Positions 16,346 through 24,683 are shown, counted from the stretch's first letter. The stretch: 25,414 nucleotides of DNA from Hadesarchaea archaeon (GCA_014361095.1 JACIWF010000005.1:1-25414), one strand, 5' to 3'. Made by a program: numbers and translations. The notes: generated by a model not told the origin, from the sequence alone.

Positions 16346-17165
16346 GTAGGTTGGAGATTTCGCCAAAGTTCTCAGGCGTCAGCTCCATGACTCTGGTCTC
16401 CAAATATTTTTTAGGCAGAATACCTTCTAGGAACGACCTTATCTCGCCCTTTGTAATTTTTCTTTCCGGAAAAATTTCGGAGAAAGAATGCAGGAGGGCA
16501 TTTCTCACCCTCTGTCTCCGGTGTTGGAAAAGCGCCCGGACAACCCTTGAGAACACCCGCTCGTCCCTGACCTCAAATGGAGGCAAACGGGGAATCAGCT
16601 TCACGATCGCTGAGCTGACCTTGGGTTGTGGGAAAAATGCCGAGGGTGGAACTTCATCCAACATCTCAACGTTTGCCCGATAGTATGTATTTACCGTCAA
16701 ACGGCCGTAATTTTCAGTCCCTGGCGCTGCAACCAGCCTCTCGGCGAACTCCTTTTGAAACATAAGCACGGCCAGATCGAAATTCAGCCCTAAGAGCTTG
16801 AATATTATTTTAGATGATATTGAAAAAGGCAGGTTTGAAACTATCTTGTTGAATTTAGGTAACTCGATATTCAGGACGTTTCCTTGAATTATTTTGACGT
16901 TTGTCCTGTCTTTTAAACGTTCGCGAAGAATTTTGGTCAGTTTTTTATCTTTTTCTATGGCAACTACAACTCCGGCTAAATCAGCGAGCATGATGGTTAA
17001 GTTGCCAACTCCCGCGCCGATTTCCAGAACCACATCCTTTGCTGTCAATTCCGCATAGTCGACCATTTTTTTCAGAATAATTGGATCGACTACCTGGTTC
17101 TGCCCCAGTCGATTGTTCAGCCATATCTCGCTCCTTCGCAGCAGCTGCTTGGTCTCCTGCAACAT
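16332..17165 (-). CDS. ksgA: rRNA small-subunit dimethyladenosine transferase (KsgA/Dim1)
   Basis: Transfers four methyl groups from S-adenosylmethionine to two adjacent adenosines near the 3' end of 16S rRNA, a late step in small-subunit assembly. Visible are the start-of-domain motif LGQNQVVDP (20-28), SAM-binding motif I EIGAGVG (48-54), the acidic residue E71, and the catalytic SNLPF (110-114; NLPY is more usual, F occurs). A basic C-terminal helical domain follows. At 277 residues it is normal size. The 3' end overlaps EF-2 by 14 bp in convergent orientation. It diverges from the SWIM-domain gene across 44 bp, which contains TATA-like elements for both strands. Confidence 0.95.
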   Translation of the reverse strand: MLQETKQLLRRSEIWLNNRLGQNQVVDPIILKKMVDYAELTAKDVVLEIGAGVGNLTIMLADLAGVVVAIEKDKKLTKILRERLKDRTNVKIIQGNVLNIELPKFNKIVSNLPFSISSKIIFKLLGLNFDLAVLMFQKEFAERLVAAPGTENYGRLTVNTYYRANVEMLDEVPPSAFFPQPKVSSAIVKLIPRLPPFEVRDERVFSRVVRALFQHRRQRVRNALLHSFSEIFPERKITKGEIRSFLEGILPKKYLETRVMELTPENFGEISNLLISP

Positions 17166-17166
17166 C

Positions 17167-17176
17167 AGATATATAC
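17167..17176 (+). promoter_or_regulatory. TATA box of the SWIM-domain gene
   Basis: AGATATATAC lies immediately beyond the ksgA start. The predicted start near 17198 gives a short leader carrying GGAGAG (17202-17207), which supports the ATG at 17210. Confidence 0.5.
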
Positions 17177-17209
17177 TCCTCGATTAGATATTTTGGCATT
17201 TGGAGAGAG

Positions 17210-17554
17210 ATGATTTCCGAGTCCTTCAGGAAGAGAAAGGAGCAACTCTTCAAAAGGTTACAAGCTAGTTCAGTTCTATCTCCAGAGATGGAGGAGCAGA
17301 TAATTGAAGTATATCAAAATAGGGGCAAGCGGGCCATCGAGGCGATAAAGGGGGGGCGCGTGATTAAAAGGGGACAGCGCTGGTTTGTTCGAGGAAAGAA
17401 TGATGAATATGAAGTTGTGAAAAATTTCTGTACCTGTACCGACTACGTGATGAATATATCGACCGAAAAGGCCAACGTGGACATGTGCTATCATGCCTTG
17501 GCTAAGAACATCTGTCAGGCGCTTAACTCTTATTATGTGGTTGAGCCAGAATAA
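17210..17554 (+). CDS. small SWIM zinc-finger protein
   Basis: A 114-residue protein. The N-terminal part is helical and basic (SFRKRKEQLFKRL). A central basic beta region GRVIKRGQRWFVRGK is followed by a SWIM-type zinc site: C74-T-C76, then C93-Y-H95, the CxCx(n)CxH pattern. SWIM domains bind DNA or protein; in archaea and eukaryotes some work with RecA/Rad51 paralogues. The open frame extends back to 17081, but that portion is antisense to ksgA. The ATG at 17210 has a Shine-Dalgarno and a TATA box and gives a sensible N terminus. It is separated from lysC by only 19 bp, so co-transcription is likely. The domain is clear; the function is not. Confidence 0.82.
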   Translation: MISESFRKRKEQLFKRLQASSVLSPEMEEQIIEVYQNRGKRAIEAIKGGRVIKRGQRWFVRGKNDEYEVVKNFCTCTDYVMNISTEKANVDMCYHALAKNICQALNSYYVVEPE

Positions 17555-17573
17555 TTGGTTAAGGTGCGATTGA

Positions 17574-18989
17574 GTGAAGCTGGTAATCAAGTTTGGCGGA
17601 GTGCCAGTTAAGGACGGCGATAGCATTAGAAAAGATGCTGAGCTGGTTGTGTCAAGATATAAGAAAGGGGATAAGGTTGCGGTCGTGACCTCAGCTATGG
17701 CAGGAGTAACCGATCAGCTTCTGGAGATGGCGCACAGGCTTATAGAGCCCCGGTCAGATCCTAAGCAACTGATTCCTGAATTTATTCGCCAAATTTCGAT
17801 TAGGCATTATCGCGCCTGCCAGGAAGCCATAAAAAAAGTTGAGGTCCTGGATAAAACCGTTCGTAACATCAGGGAGACGATAGATCTTCTGGAGCGGGCC
17901 CTTACCGGCATCTCTTATTTGGGTGAACTTTCTCCACGTTCGCAGGATCTCGTCTTGTCCTTCGGGGAGAGGCTCTCCGCCCCAATCCTGTCAGGTGCCA
18001 TAGAGTCACTTGGGGTAAGGTCGAGATCATTGACGGGTTTTGAGGCTGGTTTAATTACCGATGATCACTTCACCGAAGCGCGCCCGCTGATGGATAAAGT
18101 TCGCAAACTCGCAAGGCAGCGAATTAATAGAATATGGGCCAAAAAAGAGGTCCCAGTCATAACTGGTTTTATTGGCGGTACTGAGGACGGGATCATAACT
18201 ACCTTGGGCAGAGGGGGATCCGATTACACCGCCTCAATCCTCGGGGCTGCTTTAGGGGTCGATGAGATCTGGATAATGACCGATGTGGATGGAATAATGA
18301 CTGCGGACCCAAAAGTCGAACCTAGTGCCAGAGTTATTAAGACCGTTTCTTATATTGAGGCTACCGAGCTGGCCTACTTCGGTGCCAAGGTCTTGCACCC
18401 CAAGATGATCCGACCGGCGATGGATTCAAACATACCGGTCAGGGTCTTGAATGCTTTCAGGCCAAATCAAGGTGGAACTTTGATCATTAAGGAGCCGAAT
18501 ATGGCCAGAGATATCGTCAAGTCGATTACGATAAGTAAAAAAGTCTCCTTGATAACCGTTGGCGGGGCAGAGATGATCGGGGTTCCGGGGGTTGCTGCTG
18601 CTGTTTTTGACATCATCGGCCGTGCCGGAATAAAAGTTCTCATGATATCGCAGAGTTCCTCTCAAGCCGACATAAGTTTTGTAGTTGATCGCAAGGAAGC
18701 GGACCTGGCCATTCGTGCCCTGCGCGCCGAGTTCGAAAGGCGAAACATTGGCTGGGATATTAGCTGTGAAAGGAATGTAAGCGTCATCGCTGCCATTGGT
18801 GCCGGCATGAAAGGCACACCGGGGGTAGCTGCCAGGGTTTTTGGGACCCTCGGGCGTAACGGGATAAATATATTGACGATAGCTCAAGGATCGTCTGAGC
18901 TCAATATTTCCTTCACCGTGGATGAGCGTGACGCCGTGAAGGCGGTGAGGGCACTACATAGTGAGTTCCAACTGGACAAAGCTGGTTGA
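17574..18989 (+). CDS. lysC: aspartate kinase with two ACT domains
   Basis: Phosphorylates aspartate, the first step towards lysine, threonine and methionine. The N-terminal amino-acid kinase domain has KFGG (6-9), a GRGGSDYTA motif near 210, the MTDVDGIMTADP segment and FGAKVLHP near 260. Two ACT regulatory domains follow (about 315-385 and 395-465), so feedback inhibition by an end-product amino acid is expected. It is monofunctional, 471 residues, as usual. The family's KFGGTSV signature reads KFGGVPV here, a mild deviation. The GTG start has GGTG about 10 bases upstream. Its last 77 bp overlap the convergent nth gene. Confidence 0.95.
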   Translation: MKLVIKFGGVPVKDGDSIRKDAELVVSRYKKGDKVAVVTSAMAGVTDQLLEMAHRLIEPRSDPKQLIPEFIRQISIRHYRACQEAIKKVEVLDKTVRNIRETIDLLERALTGISYLGELSPRSQDLVLSFGERLSAPILSGAIESLGVRSRSLTGFEAGLITDDHFTEARPLMDKVRKLARQRINRIWAKKEVPVITGFIGGTEDGIITTLGRGGSDYTASILGAALGVDEIWIMTDVDGIMTADPKVEPSARVIKTVSYIEATELAYFGAKVLHPKMIRPAMDSNIPVRVLNAFRPNQGGTLIIKEPNMARDIVKSITISKKVSLITVGGAEMIGVPGVAAAVFDIIGRAGIKVLMISQSSSQADISFVVDRKEADLAIRALRAEFERRNIGWDISCERNVSVIAAIGAGMKGTPGVAARVFGTLGRNGINILTIAQGSSELNISFTVDERDAVKAVRALHSEFQLDKAG

Positions 18990-19665
18990 TTGGGCATTTG
19001 CCGTGGATGGGATTTCTCGCGCGACAGAATTTTCTGCCCAGCTGAATTAGCAGCATGTGGGCCTCAATTCTCCTTCTTGGTGGGGTTACCAGCTCAAGTT
19101 TCATTTTCACTTTTTCGTAGCCGTCTTTATCTCCGGCAAAGCCCAACCTTTTCGAAACTCTGAAAACATGGGTATCAACAGGCAGGATGTCGCACCCGGC
19201 ACCGAAGGCCAATAAGATATCTGCAGTTTTTGGTCCCACGCCGGGCAGCGATAGCAGCTCTTGTCTGGCTTCTTCCACTGGTTTTTCCAGCACCGGATTT
19301 ATATCTCCAGCATATTTCTTCAATATCTGCCTTGAAATTTCCTTCAATCGCTTAGCTTTCTCTTGGTAAAGTCCACCGATTTTTATTAGCTCCTCGATTT
19401 CTTTTAGTTTGGCTTTCGCCAGTTGTTCTGGGGTTTTAAATTTCGATGTTAGCTTGCTGAAAGCGGCGAAGCTATTGCGGTCGTTCGTGTTCTGGGAGAG
19501 CACGGTTCTGACGAGCAATAAGAAAGGATCTTCGTTGGAGAGGTGCCAGGGGTTGAATACTTTGTTCAGTCTGTTCAGGATTGCAGTCATGCGCTGCTGC
19601 TTAGTCTTTAAATTCTCAGCATGATTAAATCGGTCTGTGGGTAGCTTGAGCGTCATCGAAATCAT
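18913..19665 (-). CDS. nth: endonuclease III (DNA glycosylase/AP lyase)
   Basis: Base-excision repair enzyme that removes oxidised pyrimidines and nicks abasic sites. The helix-hairpin-helix LPGVGPKTA (140-148) carries catalytic Lys146, and PVDTHVFRV carries catalytic Asp164. The iron-sulphur region reads C214-x6-H221-x2-C224-x5-C230: the second cluster cysteine of the usual C-x6-C-x2-C-x5-C is histidine. The start is uncertain: this 250-residue form overlaps the divergent gene at 19637 by 29 bp, whereas Met26 (19590) matches the E. coli start more closely, has a TATA-like ATTTAATC (19623-19630) upstream and would remove the overlap. The C-terminal 20 or so residues are antisense to lysC and probably unconserved. 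Confidence 0.92.
   Translation of the reverse strand: MISMTLKLPTDRFNHAENLKTKQQRMTAILNRLNKVFNPWHLSNEDPFLLLVRTVLSQNTNDRNSFAAFSKLTSKFKTPEQLAKAKLKEIEELIKIGGLYQEKAKRLKEISRQILKKYAGDINPVLEKPVEEARQELLSLPGVGPKTADILLAFGAGCDILPVDTHVFRVSKRLGFAGDKDGYEKVKMKLELVTPPRRRIEAHMLLIQLGRKFCRARNPIHGKCPINQLCPVGTHYVVPSPPSRRHAHPR
19607..19613. promoter_or_regulatory. TATA element in the nth / membrane-protein divergent region
   Basis: TTTAAAT is centred about 27 bp before the GTG at 19637, predicting a leaderless rightward mRNA. If this element is real, the leftward nth promoter must lie further upstream (19623-19630), or nth must start upstream of it. Confidence 0.35.
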
Positions 19666-20068
19666 TTACATCATCTTCCTGCTGGGTTCTTTGGCTTTTG
19701 GATTGGAGGCCATGTTTTTCGGCTTTGGGGGGAAACTTTTACTTTACTTGCGTCATCGCAAGGGAGCAATGCTATTGGTAGCTTTTGGGCTCGGTATTAC
19801 CATAGTTGTTTTGAGCGCCGGAGCTTCCATAATCTTCCATCTGGAACCCATTTACTTCGTGGTTCTGGTCTTGTTGTTTTCTTTCGTTGTCGGGGGAATA
19901 ATCAGGGCATTCAGTGATAAGTCGGCCTGGAGGGCCCCGCCGCCACCCTTGCCAGAATCCACTGACGAAGAAATAAAGACCCTTTTATCCGCTCGCGGAT
20001 ATGGCAACCTTTTGGAAAGTTCTGGAGGGAAGCGAAAAAAGACCGAAGATGGAGAAAATTTGAGGTGA
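19637..20068 (+). CDS. uncharacterised small membrane protein
   Basis: A 143-residue protein that I do not recognise. It has three hydrophobic segments (about 6-31, 44-66 and 70-92) and a hydrophilic, probably cytoplasmic tail. The tail holds a proline run (APPPPLPES, about 100-108) and ends in a basic/acidic stretch, KRKKTEDGE. The GTG start gives a full first helix and fits the TATA element 27 bp upstream, but it overlaps the longest nth frame; TTG at 19646 is an alternative. The gene lies 57 bp upstream of the phosphate transporter on the same strand and could be co-transcribed with it, though that gene has its own strong GGAGGT site. Confidence 0.65.
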   Translation: MGSLSVIEIIYIIFLLGSLAFGLEAMFFGFGGKLLLYLRHRKGAMLLVAFGLGITIVVLSAGASIIFHLEPIYFVVLVLLFSFVVGGIIRAFSDKSAWRAPPPPLPESTDEEIKTLLSARGYGNLLESSGGKRKKTEDGENLR

Positions 20069-20125
20069 TGTGATTGTGTTTTTTATGTTAAATTCTAAAG
20101 GAAAGTTTGGGCTGGAGGTACTCAG

Positions 20126-21331
20126 ATGATAGAGATAATTATATACGGCGTTGGTCTGGTTCTGTCTTTTTATATTGCCTGGTGCCTGGGGGCTAACGAT
20201 GCCGCCAATCCCACCGACTGTGCGGTAGGGTCCGGAGCCCTGAGCATGAAAAAGGCCATAATTTTATTTGCCATTTTCGCAGCCCTGGGCGGCATTCTGC
20301 TCGGCCCGATGGTAATGAAAACCGTCGATCGTGGGTTGGTTGACAGGGAAAGTCTGAGCATTGAGGTTTTGACGGTGGGAAGTTTTTCCGCTTGTCTTTC
20401 AGCTGGACTTTGGATAACCTTCTGCACCTACAGAGGTATGCCCGTTTCGACAACTCATTCCATAATTGGGGGCGTGATCGGTTTCGGTTTGGCAAGTTCA
20501 GCTCCGTTGAGGTGGAACAATCTTTACGTGGTCGCAGCGAGTTTGGTGATCTCTCCGCTGTTGGCGTTAATCCTCGCAGCCGGATTATATATTCTTTTGA
20601 AAAATTATTTTAAACAAGAGAGGACTGAAAAATCGAACCTAGTGGCAATATATATTCTGACGTTTGTACTCGTCTTCTCTTGTTTTTTAATGATTCTGTA
20701 CCAAACGCTGGGTTTGAGAATTTTCGAAGCCGTTTTTATAGCACTTCCGGCCTCGTTTATTTTTTCCACTGTTCTAACTTTTGTAGTTAGAGTAAAGTAT
20801 AGCGTTTTCACCGCTTCCAATTTTCTTTACACACTTTTGATCATCGGTCTTTGTTTCACCGCATTTTCCTTTGGCGCTAATGATATGGCCAACGCAACCG
20901 GTGTTTTTGTGACGCCTACCCAGAAAATTACTGGAAATCCTACATTTATCACCATGTTTTTGCTCTCACTGCTCGGCTCTGCCGGAGTAGCTTTCGGGGC
21001 TTTTACTTGGGGTTATAAAGTCTTGGAGGTCACCGCTTATAAAATAACTAGGCTGGACATCCTCAATGGGGCTGCTGCAGAGTACGCAAATGCGATCGTG
21101 GTCTTTCTCTTCACGGTTTTGCCCTCGTTGTTTTTAGGATTCGGCCTGCCGATATCCACCACACATGCTTCAGTAGGATCTATAATCGGGGTGGGCTTAG
21201 TCAAAGGTCTGTCCGGGGTGAGCAGAGGAGTCACCGGCAAGATCATTGCCTTTTGGGCTTTGACCATACCTGCGGTAATCTTAATTAGTATGTTTTTGTT
21301 CTGGTTAATTAGTAAACTGGTGGGGATATAG
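20126..21331 (+). CDS. pit: PiT-family inorganic phosphate transporter
   Basis: A 401-residue cation-coupled phosphate permease of the cytoplasmic membrane. The two inverted halves both show the family signature: GANDAANP near 23-30 with STTHSIIGG near 110, and FGANDMANATG near 250 with PISTTHASVGS near 345. About ten to twelve transmembrane helices surround a hydrophilic central loop (KNYFKQERTEKSN, about 159-171). The ATG start has a textbook GGAGGT at 20115-20120. It is translationally coupled to the DUF47 gene: the A/G of the stop and the GTG start share one base. Length is typical of archaeal members. Confidence 0.95.
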   Translation: MIEIIIYGVGLVLSFYIAWCLGANDAANPTDCAVGSGALSMKKAIILFAIFAALGGILLGPMVMKTVDRGLVDRESLSIEVLTVGSFSACLSAGLWITFCTYRGMPVSTTHSIIGGVIGFGLASSAPLRWNNLYVVAASLVISPLLALILAAGLYILLKNYFKQERTEKSNLVAIYILTFVLVFSCFLMILYQTLGLRIFEAVFIALPASFIFSTVLTFVVRVKYSVFTASNFLYTLLIIGLCFTAFSFGANDMANATGVFVTPTQKITGNPTFITMFLLSLLGSAGVAFGAFTWGYKVLEVTAYKITRLDILNGAAAEYANAIVVFLFTVLPSLFLGFGLPISTTHASVGSIIGVGLVKGLSGVSRGVTGKIIAFWALTIPAVILISMFLFWLISKLVGI

Positions 21332-22005
21332 TGGCAAAGGGTCCATTAACCTGGATGGGGGAGTCAAGGGAAAGGAAAATCCTTGATATCTGTGACGAGC
21401 ATATTAAAAGAATTGTCAAAACCGTTGCCGGCATGAATAAGGCAGTTCAGGCTTTCTGTGACCTCGATGTGAAAAAAATGGAAGAGGGCTTCCAAGAGGC
21501 CTTTAAGAGCGAGCGCGATGCCGATGTTATTAAGAGGAACGTCTTGGAGGAACTTTCGCGAGGGATATTCCATCCGATAAATCGGGATGAGATAATCAGG
21601 TTGACGATGACGGCCGACGAGATCGCCGCCAATGCCAAAGCAGCCGCCAGAAAGCTGAAATATGTTGATGCCAAAAAGCTCCCCAGTGAACTTAAAAAAA
21701 CGATGCGGACTTACTCCACGGCGGTTCTGGAGATTACCATCAGGACCCATGAGACCTTTATTTCTCTGGAGAAGGATCCCAAGGCAGCGGTAACCCTTTC
21801 GCATGAGGTTGAAAAATTGGAGGAGAAGATTGACGATCTACGTGCTGAAGAGTTGACTCCGGGTCTTTTGAAATGGTACAAGAAGGTGAAGGACATAGGT
21901 CAGTCGCTCCTCATGAAGGAAATCACTGAGAATATGGAGAGCATCGCTGATCTTTGCGAGGATGTCAGCGACATTATCAGGTCTATTGCCATCAGCTACT
22001 CTTGA
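21331..22005 (+). CDS. DUF47 (PhoU-like) accessory protein of the PiT transporter
   Basis: A 224-residue, almost wholly helical cytoplasmic protein of the DUF47/PhoU-like family. Acidic metal-binding-type positions recur in its helices, for example ERDADVIKRN (63-72) and MTADEIAANAKA (92-103). Members are routinely encoded with PiT permeases and are thought to modulate phosphate uptake. The GTG start overlaps the pit stop by one base, so its translation depends on pit. It converges on acs with a 44-bp gap. Confidence 0.92.
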   Translation: MAKGPLTWMGESRERKILDICDEHIKRIVKTVAGMNKAVQAFCDLDVKKMEEGFQEAFKSERDADVIKRNVLEELSRGIFHPINRDEIIRLTMTADEIAANAKAAARKLKYVDAKKLPSELKKTMRTYSTAVLEITIRTHETFISLEKDPKAAVTLSHEVEKLEEKIDDLRAEELTPGLLKWYKKVKDIGQSLLMKEITENMESIADLCEDVSDIIRSIAISYS

Positions 22006-22049
22006 TTCCCAACGGCAAAGCCACCAACGGCATGGTGTAAAATTTTGGT

Positions 22050-24041
22050 TTAATCTGGGTAACCGACTATCTTTTTCAGGTTTTCAACGACGTCAGGATT
22101 GACCAACGTCGATGTATCTCCTATTTTATCTTTGGTGAGCAAAGCTTTCAGGATGCGGCGCATTATCTTTCCGCTTCTGGTCTTGGGCAGCTCGTCAACG
22201 AAGAATATTTGCTTGGGCTTGGCTATTGGACCCACCGTCTTGCTTATGTGTTCCACGAGCTCTTTGCTCAGCTCCTCCGAGCCCCTGTAACCGCTTTTCA
22301 GTACCACGTAGGCGACAGGAACTTCTCCCTTCATTGGGTCTGGCTGCGGAACAACGGCGGTTTCAGTCACAGCCGGGTGCCGGTTAAACGCGTCTTCCAA
22401 CTCAGCTGTGGACAACCTGTGGCCAGCCACCTTCATGACATCGTCGACCCTGCCAGTTACGCGGATAAAGTGTTTGATCTTTCCTTTTTCCTTAATGTGT
22501 GGGGCGTGTTCGTTGATCACGTCTCTGGCGCCGTCTCCGGTGAAGTAGTACCTCTTGGGATATCTGCTCCAGTAGGTCTCCCGGTATTTGTCATCGGCCT
22601 TGTAAAGACCCCGCAGCATTCCAGGCGGCATTGGCGGGACCAGCACCAGGTAACCACCCTGCGGTGATGGGTTGCCTTCCTCATCAACAATTGCATTTCT
22701 GGTTCCCGGGAATGGTCTTCCTGAAACAGTGGGCATGAACGGTCCAATTCCAGGCAAACTCATCATCAAAGTTCCACCGGTCTCGGTTTGCCACCACGTG
22801 TCGGTTATTGGACAGCGCCCACCACCGATGTTGTTAAAGTACCACAGCCAAGTCTCGCGGTCAATCGGTTCTCCAACTGTTCCCAGAAGGCGAAGAGTGC
22901 TGAGGTCGTGTTTTTTGGGCCATTCATCTCCCGCCCTCACGAACATGCGGATTGCGGTGGGAGCTGTGTAAAATATCGTTACCTTGTATTTTTCGATTAT
23001 CTCCCACCAGCGATCTATCTGCGGGTAGTCGGGTGATCCTTCATACAATATAAGTGTGGCGCAGTTGAGCAGCGGTCCATAGCACAGATAGGTGTGGCCT
23101 GTTATCCAGCCGATGTCTGAGGTACACCAGTAAATGTCGTCGTCGTGGATGTCGAAGACCCAGCGCGTGGTCCAGTAAGCCTGAGTCAGGTATCCCCCGG
23201 TTGTGTGGATTACACCCTTCGGTCTTCCTGTGGTTCCCGAGGTGTAGAGCAGGAACATCATGTCCTCGCTGTCCATGGGTTCAGGATCACAATGGGGGGC
23301 AGCGTCCTTCATCAACTCATGCCACCAAAAGTCTCTTCCCTCTACCATGTTCACCTCATTTCCAGCGCGTTTGACCACAACGATTTTTTCAACCTTGGTG
23401 TCCTTGATACCTTCGTCTGCATTTGCCTTCAGGTTTACAATTTTTCCCCTGCGATAGTAACCGTCTGCCGTGATCAGGACCTTAGCCTCAGCATCCTCAA
23501 GCCTGACTCTTAAGGATTCACCGCTGAAAGCAGAAAAGACGACGCTGTGAACGGCGCCGATTCTGGTGCAGGCCAAAATAGCGATGTGGACCTCAGGGAT
23601 CAGAGGAAGATATATTCCCACCCGGTCGCCCTTCTTAACGCCGAGTTTTTTCAGCACGTTGGCAAAGCGGCAGACCTCGTCCTTTAGCTGCTGGTAGGTG
23701 ATCACCCTACTTGGCTCCTCAGGAGGTTCAGGGACCCAGATTATCGCGGGTTTGTTACCCTTGCCCGCCTTTACATGGCGGTCAACGGCGTTGTAGGAGG
23801 CGTTAATTTTGCCGCCGATGAACCACTTGTAGTAGGGCAGGTCTTCCTCGTAAGCTTTATCCCAGCTCTTGAACCACTCCAGACCTTCCCGGGCTCTAGC
23901 TTCCCAAAACGCAACCGGGTCTTTATCAGCTTCTTCGTATATTGATGGATCGTTTACCCAAGCCCTTCGCTTGAGTTCTTCCGATGGCCACCAAACTTCT
24001 TTTTCTACAGAATCTTCGACTACCCATTTAATGCCTTTCAT
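22050..24041 (-). CDS. acs: acetyl-CoA synthetase, AMP-forming
   Basis: Activates acetate with ATP and CoA through acetyl-AMP; used for acetate assimilation or recycling. The 663 residues match the family. It shows the P-loop-like YTSGTTGRPKGV (about 265-276), the substrate/adenylate motif TWWQTETGG and RVDDVMKVAGHR at the hinge before the C-terminal lid. PKTRSGKIMRR contains Lys625, the catalytic lysine that Pat-type acetyltransferases silence in other organisms. Transcription is leftward; GAGG precedes the ATG. It is 29 bp downstream of the HD-domain gene but has its own TATA-like element (24069-24079). The GNAT-fused synthetase at 5791-8469 is a candidate regulator. Confidence 0.97.
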   Translation of the reverse strand: MKGIKWVVEDSVEKEVWWPSEELKRRAWVNDPSIYEEADKDPVAFWEARAREGLEWFKSWDKAYEEDLPYYKWFIGGKINASYNAVDRHVKAGKGNKPAIIWVPEPPEEPSRVITYQQLKDEVCRFANVLKKLGVKKGDRVGIYLPLIPEVHIAILACTRIGAVHSVVFSAFSGESLRVRLEDAEAKVLITADGYYRRGKIVNLKANADEGIKDTKVEKIVVVKRAGNEVNMVEGRDFWWHELMKDAAPHCDPEPMDSEDMMFLLYTSGTTGRPKGVIHTTGGYLTQAYWTTRWVFDIHDDDIYWCTSDIGWITGHTYLCYGPLLNCATLILYEGSPDYPQIDRWWEIIEKYKVTIFYTAPTAIRMFVRAGDEWPKKHDLSTLRLLGTVGEPIDRETWLWYFNNIGGGRCPITDTWWQTETGGTLMMSLPGIGPFMPTVSGRPFPGTRNAIVDEEGNPSPQGGYLVLVPPMPPGMLRGLYKADDKYRETYWSRYPKRYYFTGDGARDVINEHAPHIKEKGKIKHFIRVTGRVDDVMKVAGHRLSTAELEDAFNRHPAVTETAVVPQPDPMKGEVPVAYVVLKSGYRGSEELSKELVEHISKTVGPIAKPKQIFFVDELPKTRSGKIMRRILKALLTKDKIGDTSTLVNPDVVENLKKIVGYPD

Positions 24042-24068
24042 AATATCCTCAATTACATATAACTGGGC

Positions 24069-24079
24069 TTTTAAAAACC
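24069..24079 (-). promoter_or_regulatory. possible TATA box of acs
   Basis: GTTTTTAAAAG on the minus strand lies within the last codons of the HD gene and at its stop, about 33 bp before the acs ATG. It predicts a leader of roughly 7 nt, so acs can probably be transcribed independently. Confidence 0.4.
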
Positions 24080-24664
24080 TGACGGTGATGTAAAAGCCGA
24101 ATTCAGTTCGTTGACAAGTTCACCAACGATTTTGAACTCCTTTGCATAGGGTTTCAGGTCATCTTTCACCGCCCGCCAGAGTTCATTCAATCCCCTTGAT
24201 TTGACACCTCTTTGGCGATACTTAACCCCCTGTATCATGATTGAAAGAAAATCGGCAGCGTGAACCAACTTTGACTCTACGGTTTTTCCTTCCATGTATT
24301 CTTCCCACTGTTTCAGATATTCGCCCTTTTTCGGCAGATTATTTAACAAATCCAACAATGCATTGTGTTCCATTTGTTTTTTGGCTTCAGCCGGTTTCAG
24401 ATACTTCCTCGCCGTGTACGGAAAATCGGCAACCATCGACTCCGCCCAGTCGTGCAGGATGGCCATGCTTATAGCACGTTCACGGTTGACCTTTTTACCC
24501 TCTCTTTTCAGTTCGTCGGCGAGGAACATAGTGATGACCGCCACTTCAAATGAGTGTTGCGCCACATTCTCGACATCCGCCGTGAAAATATTGCAGAAAA
24601 ACCAACCGCTGCGAGGGATGTTTTTTAAGCGGTTCAGCGTCAGCAATAGCTCAGTAAGTTTCAT
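24071..24664 (-). CDS. HD-domain phosphohydrolase (YfbR/HDDC2-like)
   Basis: A 197-residue metal-dependent hydrolase. The ENVAQHSFEVA segment supplies His37, LHDWAES supplies His71-Asp72 with Glu75, and HAADFLS supplies Asp138. This is the H...HD...D arrangement of the YfbR/HDDC2 group, whose studied members dephosphorylate deoxynucleoside 5'-monophosphates. It sits 19 bp downstream of nikR and 29 bp upstream of acs, all on the minus strand, so it is probably co-transcribed with nikR. The substrate here is unverified. Confidence 0.88.
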   Translation of the reverse strand: MKLTELLLTLNRLKNIPRSGWFFCNIFTADVENVAQHSFEVAVITMFLADELKREGKKVNRERAISMAILHDWAESMVADFPYTARKYLKPAEAKKQMEHNALLDLLNNLPKKGEYLKQWEEYMEGKTVESKLVHAADFLSIMIQGVKYRQRGVKSRGLNELWRAVKDDLKPYAKEFKIVGELVNELNSAFTSPSGF

Positions 24665-24683
24665 CGCGCCACCCTTTTTCAGT

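Noticed and set aside
17081..17209. N-terminal extension of the SWIM protein
   Set aside because: It is antisense to ksgA, low in complexity, and precedes both the TATA box and the Shine-Dalgarno that fit ATG 17210.
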